Assembly (NCBI GenBank): GCA_937901895.1
Contig: CALGTD010000197.1
Span: forward strand, 1 to 39,147
Source of the DNA: an uncultured Spartobacteria bacterium
Lineage (GTDB): Bacteria; Verrucomicrobiota; Verrucomicrobiia; Chthoniobacterales; JAATET01
Reading direction: 5' to 3'
Length of the DNA: 39,147 bases
Shown: in pieces, positions 38,305-39,147 of the stretch
Layout of the letters: the number at the start of each line of letters is the position of its first letter
Numbering within the stretch: the stretch's first letter is position 1
Notes under the pieces: model-generated
What the model was told of the DNA's origin: nothing
The model's input: only the letters and a program-made list of their open reading frames with translations
The model's database searches: none
Made by a program: the position numbers and the translations under genes

Positions 38305-39147
38305 GCCTTCATCATCCATGTGAACTCGATGATCTGCGAGTGCGGGATGTGCAGGTAATCCGGCGCATAGCTCTGATTGCGGCTCAGGACTCCGAACAGA
38401 ATCCGTCTCCACCGGGGAAAGCGCGACCCCGTGTATTCGATGATCAATTCACGTGGCAACACATAGAAGGTGTCCGTTCCCGGTGGTCGAATCTCCCCAT
38501 CCGTCAGCTCCGACGCCCGCGCGAGGATGCGCTCGGCGTGCGGCTCCTGCATGTATCCGTATTCGGAGACGACATGCCAGAAACGATCCCCGGGACGCGT
38601 CGCGCGAATGCTTCGGCGGATGTTCACGTCACTCGCCATCACGTTCACCAGACTGAGAAACACGATCTGCTCCCGCATTGCCACGCCCTGCCGGCACATT
38701 TCGTTGAGCCTTGCCACCGCATGCCTCGGCTCCTCCTGCATCGTGATCAGGACAAGTTGCCCGGGCAGGGTTGGTTGCACCTCGAGCCGGCTGCCAAGTT
38801 CCGCAATCGGGCATCCCGCGGCCCGCACCTTTTCCTCAATGATCGCCCGTCCCCTCTCCCACGTCAGCATCACGGTCATCATCCCTGCCGCAATGAGAAT
38901 CGGGAAATACGCGCCCTGTCCCAGCTTCGCGAGACCCGAGACGAGGAACATCGATTCGAATGCAATCAGCGCCGCGACCAGCACCGCGGACTTCCACAAC
39001 GGCCAGCCCCAGCACCTCCGCGTAAACATTCCCATCGCGATCGTCGTGATCAGCATTGTTCCCACGACCGCGAGCCCGTATGCCGCCGCGAGATTCGCGC
39101 TCGACCGGAAGACCACGACGAGAAAAATGCACGCCCCCGCCAGGGCC
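38301..39147 (-). CDS. kup: KUP/Trk-type potassium transporter, 3' part
   Basis: The frame is open through the right edge, so only the C-terminal ~281 residues are present. The visible part begins within ALAGACIFLVVVFRSSANLAAAYGLAV, a late membrane segment of KUP proteins, and continues with three hydrophobic helices and KLGQGAYFPILIA, the conserved GKxxxGGWxP-like region. It then has the cytoplasmic C-terminal domain (ISLVNVMASDV-type strand FLSLVNVMASDV, YGYMQEPH, TFYVLPRELI). KUP proteins import potassium with protons. The 5' end lies outside the window. The stop overlaps the next gene (GTGA). Confidence 0.95.
   Translation of the reverse strand, partial: ALAGACIFLVVVFRSSANLAAAYGLAVVGTMLITTIAMGMFTRRCWGWPLWKSAVLVAALIAFESMFLVSGLAKLGQGAYFPILIAAGMMTVMLTWERGRAIIEEKVRAAGCPIAELGSRLEVQPTLPGQLVLITMQEEPRHAVARLNEMCRQGVAMREQIVFLSLVNVMASDVNIRRSIRATRPGDRFWHVVSEYGYMQEPHAERILARASELTDGEIRPPGTDTFYVLPRELIIEYTGSRFPRWRRILFGVLSRNQSYAPDYLHIPHSQIIEFTWMMKA

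Overview
The window is GC-rich, densely coded bacterial chromosome. It most resembles a Verrucomicrobiota genome, perhaps the Chthoniobacterales/Terrimicrobium side, but the rank is a guess. The pointers are a fused SecDF, a eukaryotic-type (GSII) glutamine synthetase, a PEP-CTERM protein, GlgE, LptE/BamD-type envelope genes (so a diderm), and many 4-base ATGA/GTGA start-stop overlaps with few strong Shine-Dalgarno sequences. There is no phage, insertion sequence, CRISPR array, tRNA or rRNA in the window.

Layout. 1-231: a helically phased 21-bp repeat array cut by the window edge. 345-1478 (-): a Gfo/Idh/MocA oxidoreductase. 1688-7195 (+): leuC, an exported TraB/GumN-like protein, leuD, a PgpA-like phosphatase with an extra N-terminal region, an alpha/beta hydrolase and an enoyl reductase of the MECR/ETR type, mostly overlapping or nearly touching. 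7227-11432: secDF and yajC (both -) flanking an exported coiled-coil ClpP-fold protease (+). 11488-14089 (-): a tandem UspA protein, leuA and, upstream of leuA, a newly noticed leucine-rich leader peptide with alternative RNA hairpins. 14160-17653: a queE/FGGY-kinase/SRPBCC operon (-) divergent from folE2 (+), so two enzymes that can serve queuosine synthesis lie close together. 17657-21883 (-): rsmI, lptE, a BamD-like TPR protein, rplQ and rpoA. 22134-24580: an overlapping PP2C phosphatase and minimal kinase pair (-), divergent from glnA (+), which has a good sigma-54 promoter match and a clear terminator.

24831-30843 (-): a small protein, glgE, an AmgK-like anomeric sugar kinase, a MurU-like nucleotidyltransferase, larB, a GNAT acetyltransferase and a CBM9-like protein. 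From glgE upward the six genes form one very tight operon. 30907-36131: an accessory-looking stretch with a secreted DJ-1/PfpI protein, small unknown proteins, a PEP-CTERM protein with an apparent one-base frameshift, divergent GH43-like and GH5 glycoside hydrolases, and a HupE/UreJ transporter joined to the GH5 gene through a 25-residue ORF. 36135-39147 (-): recQ, a DUF167 protein and the 3' part of a kup potassium transporter.

The most noteworthy observations are the leuA leader/attenuator, the GlgE + anomeric kinase + nucleotidyltransferase operon, the phased repeat array, the kinase-phosphatase pair beside a sigma-54 glnA promoter, and the hairpin that contains the start codon of the frameshifted PEP-CTERM gene. 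All are read from sequence alone, without any database search.
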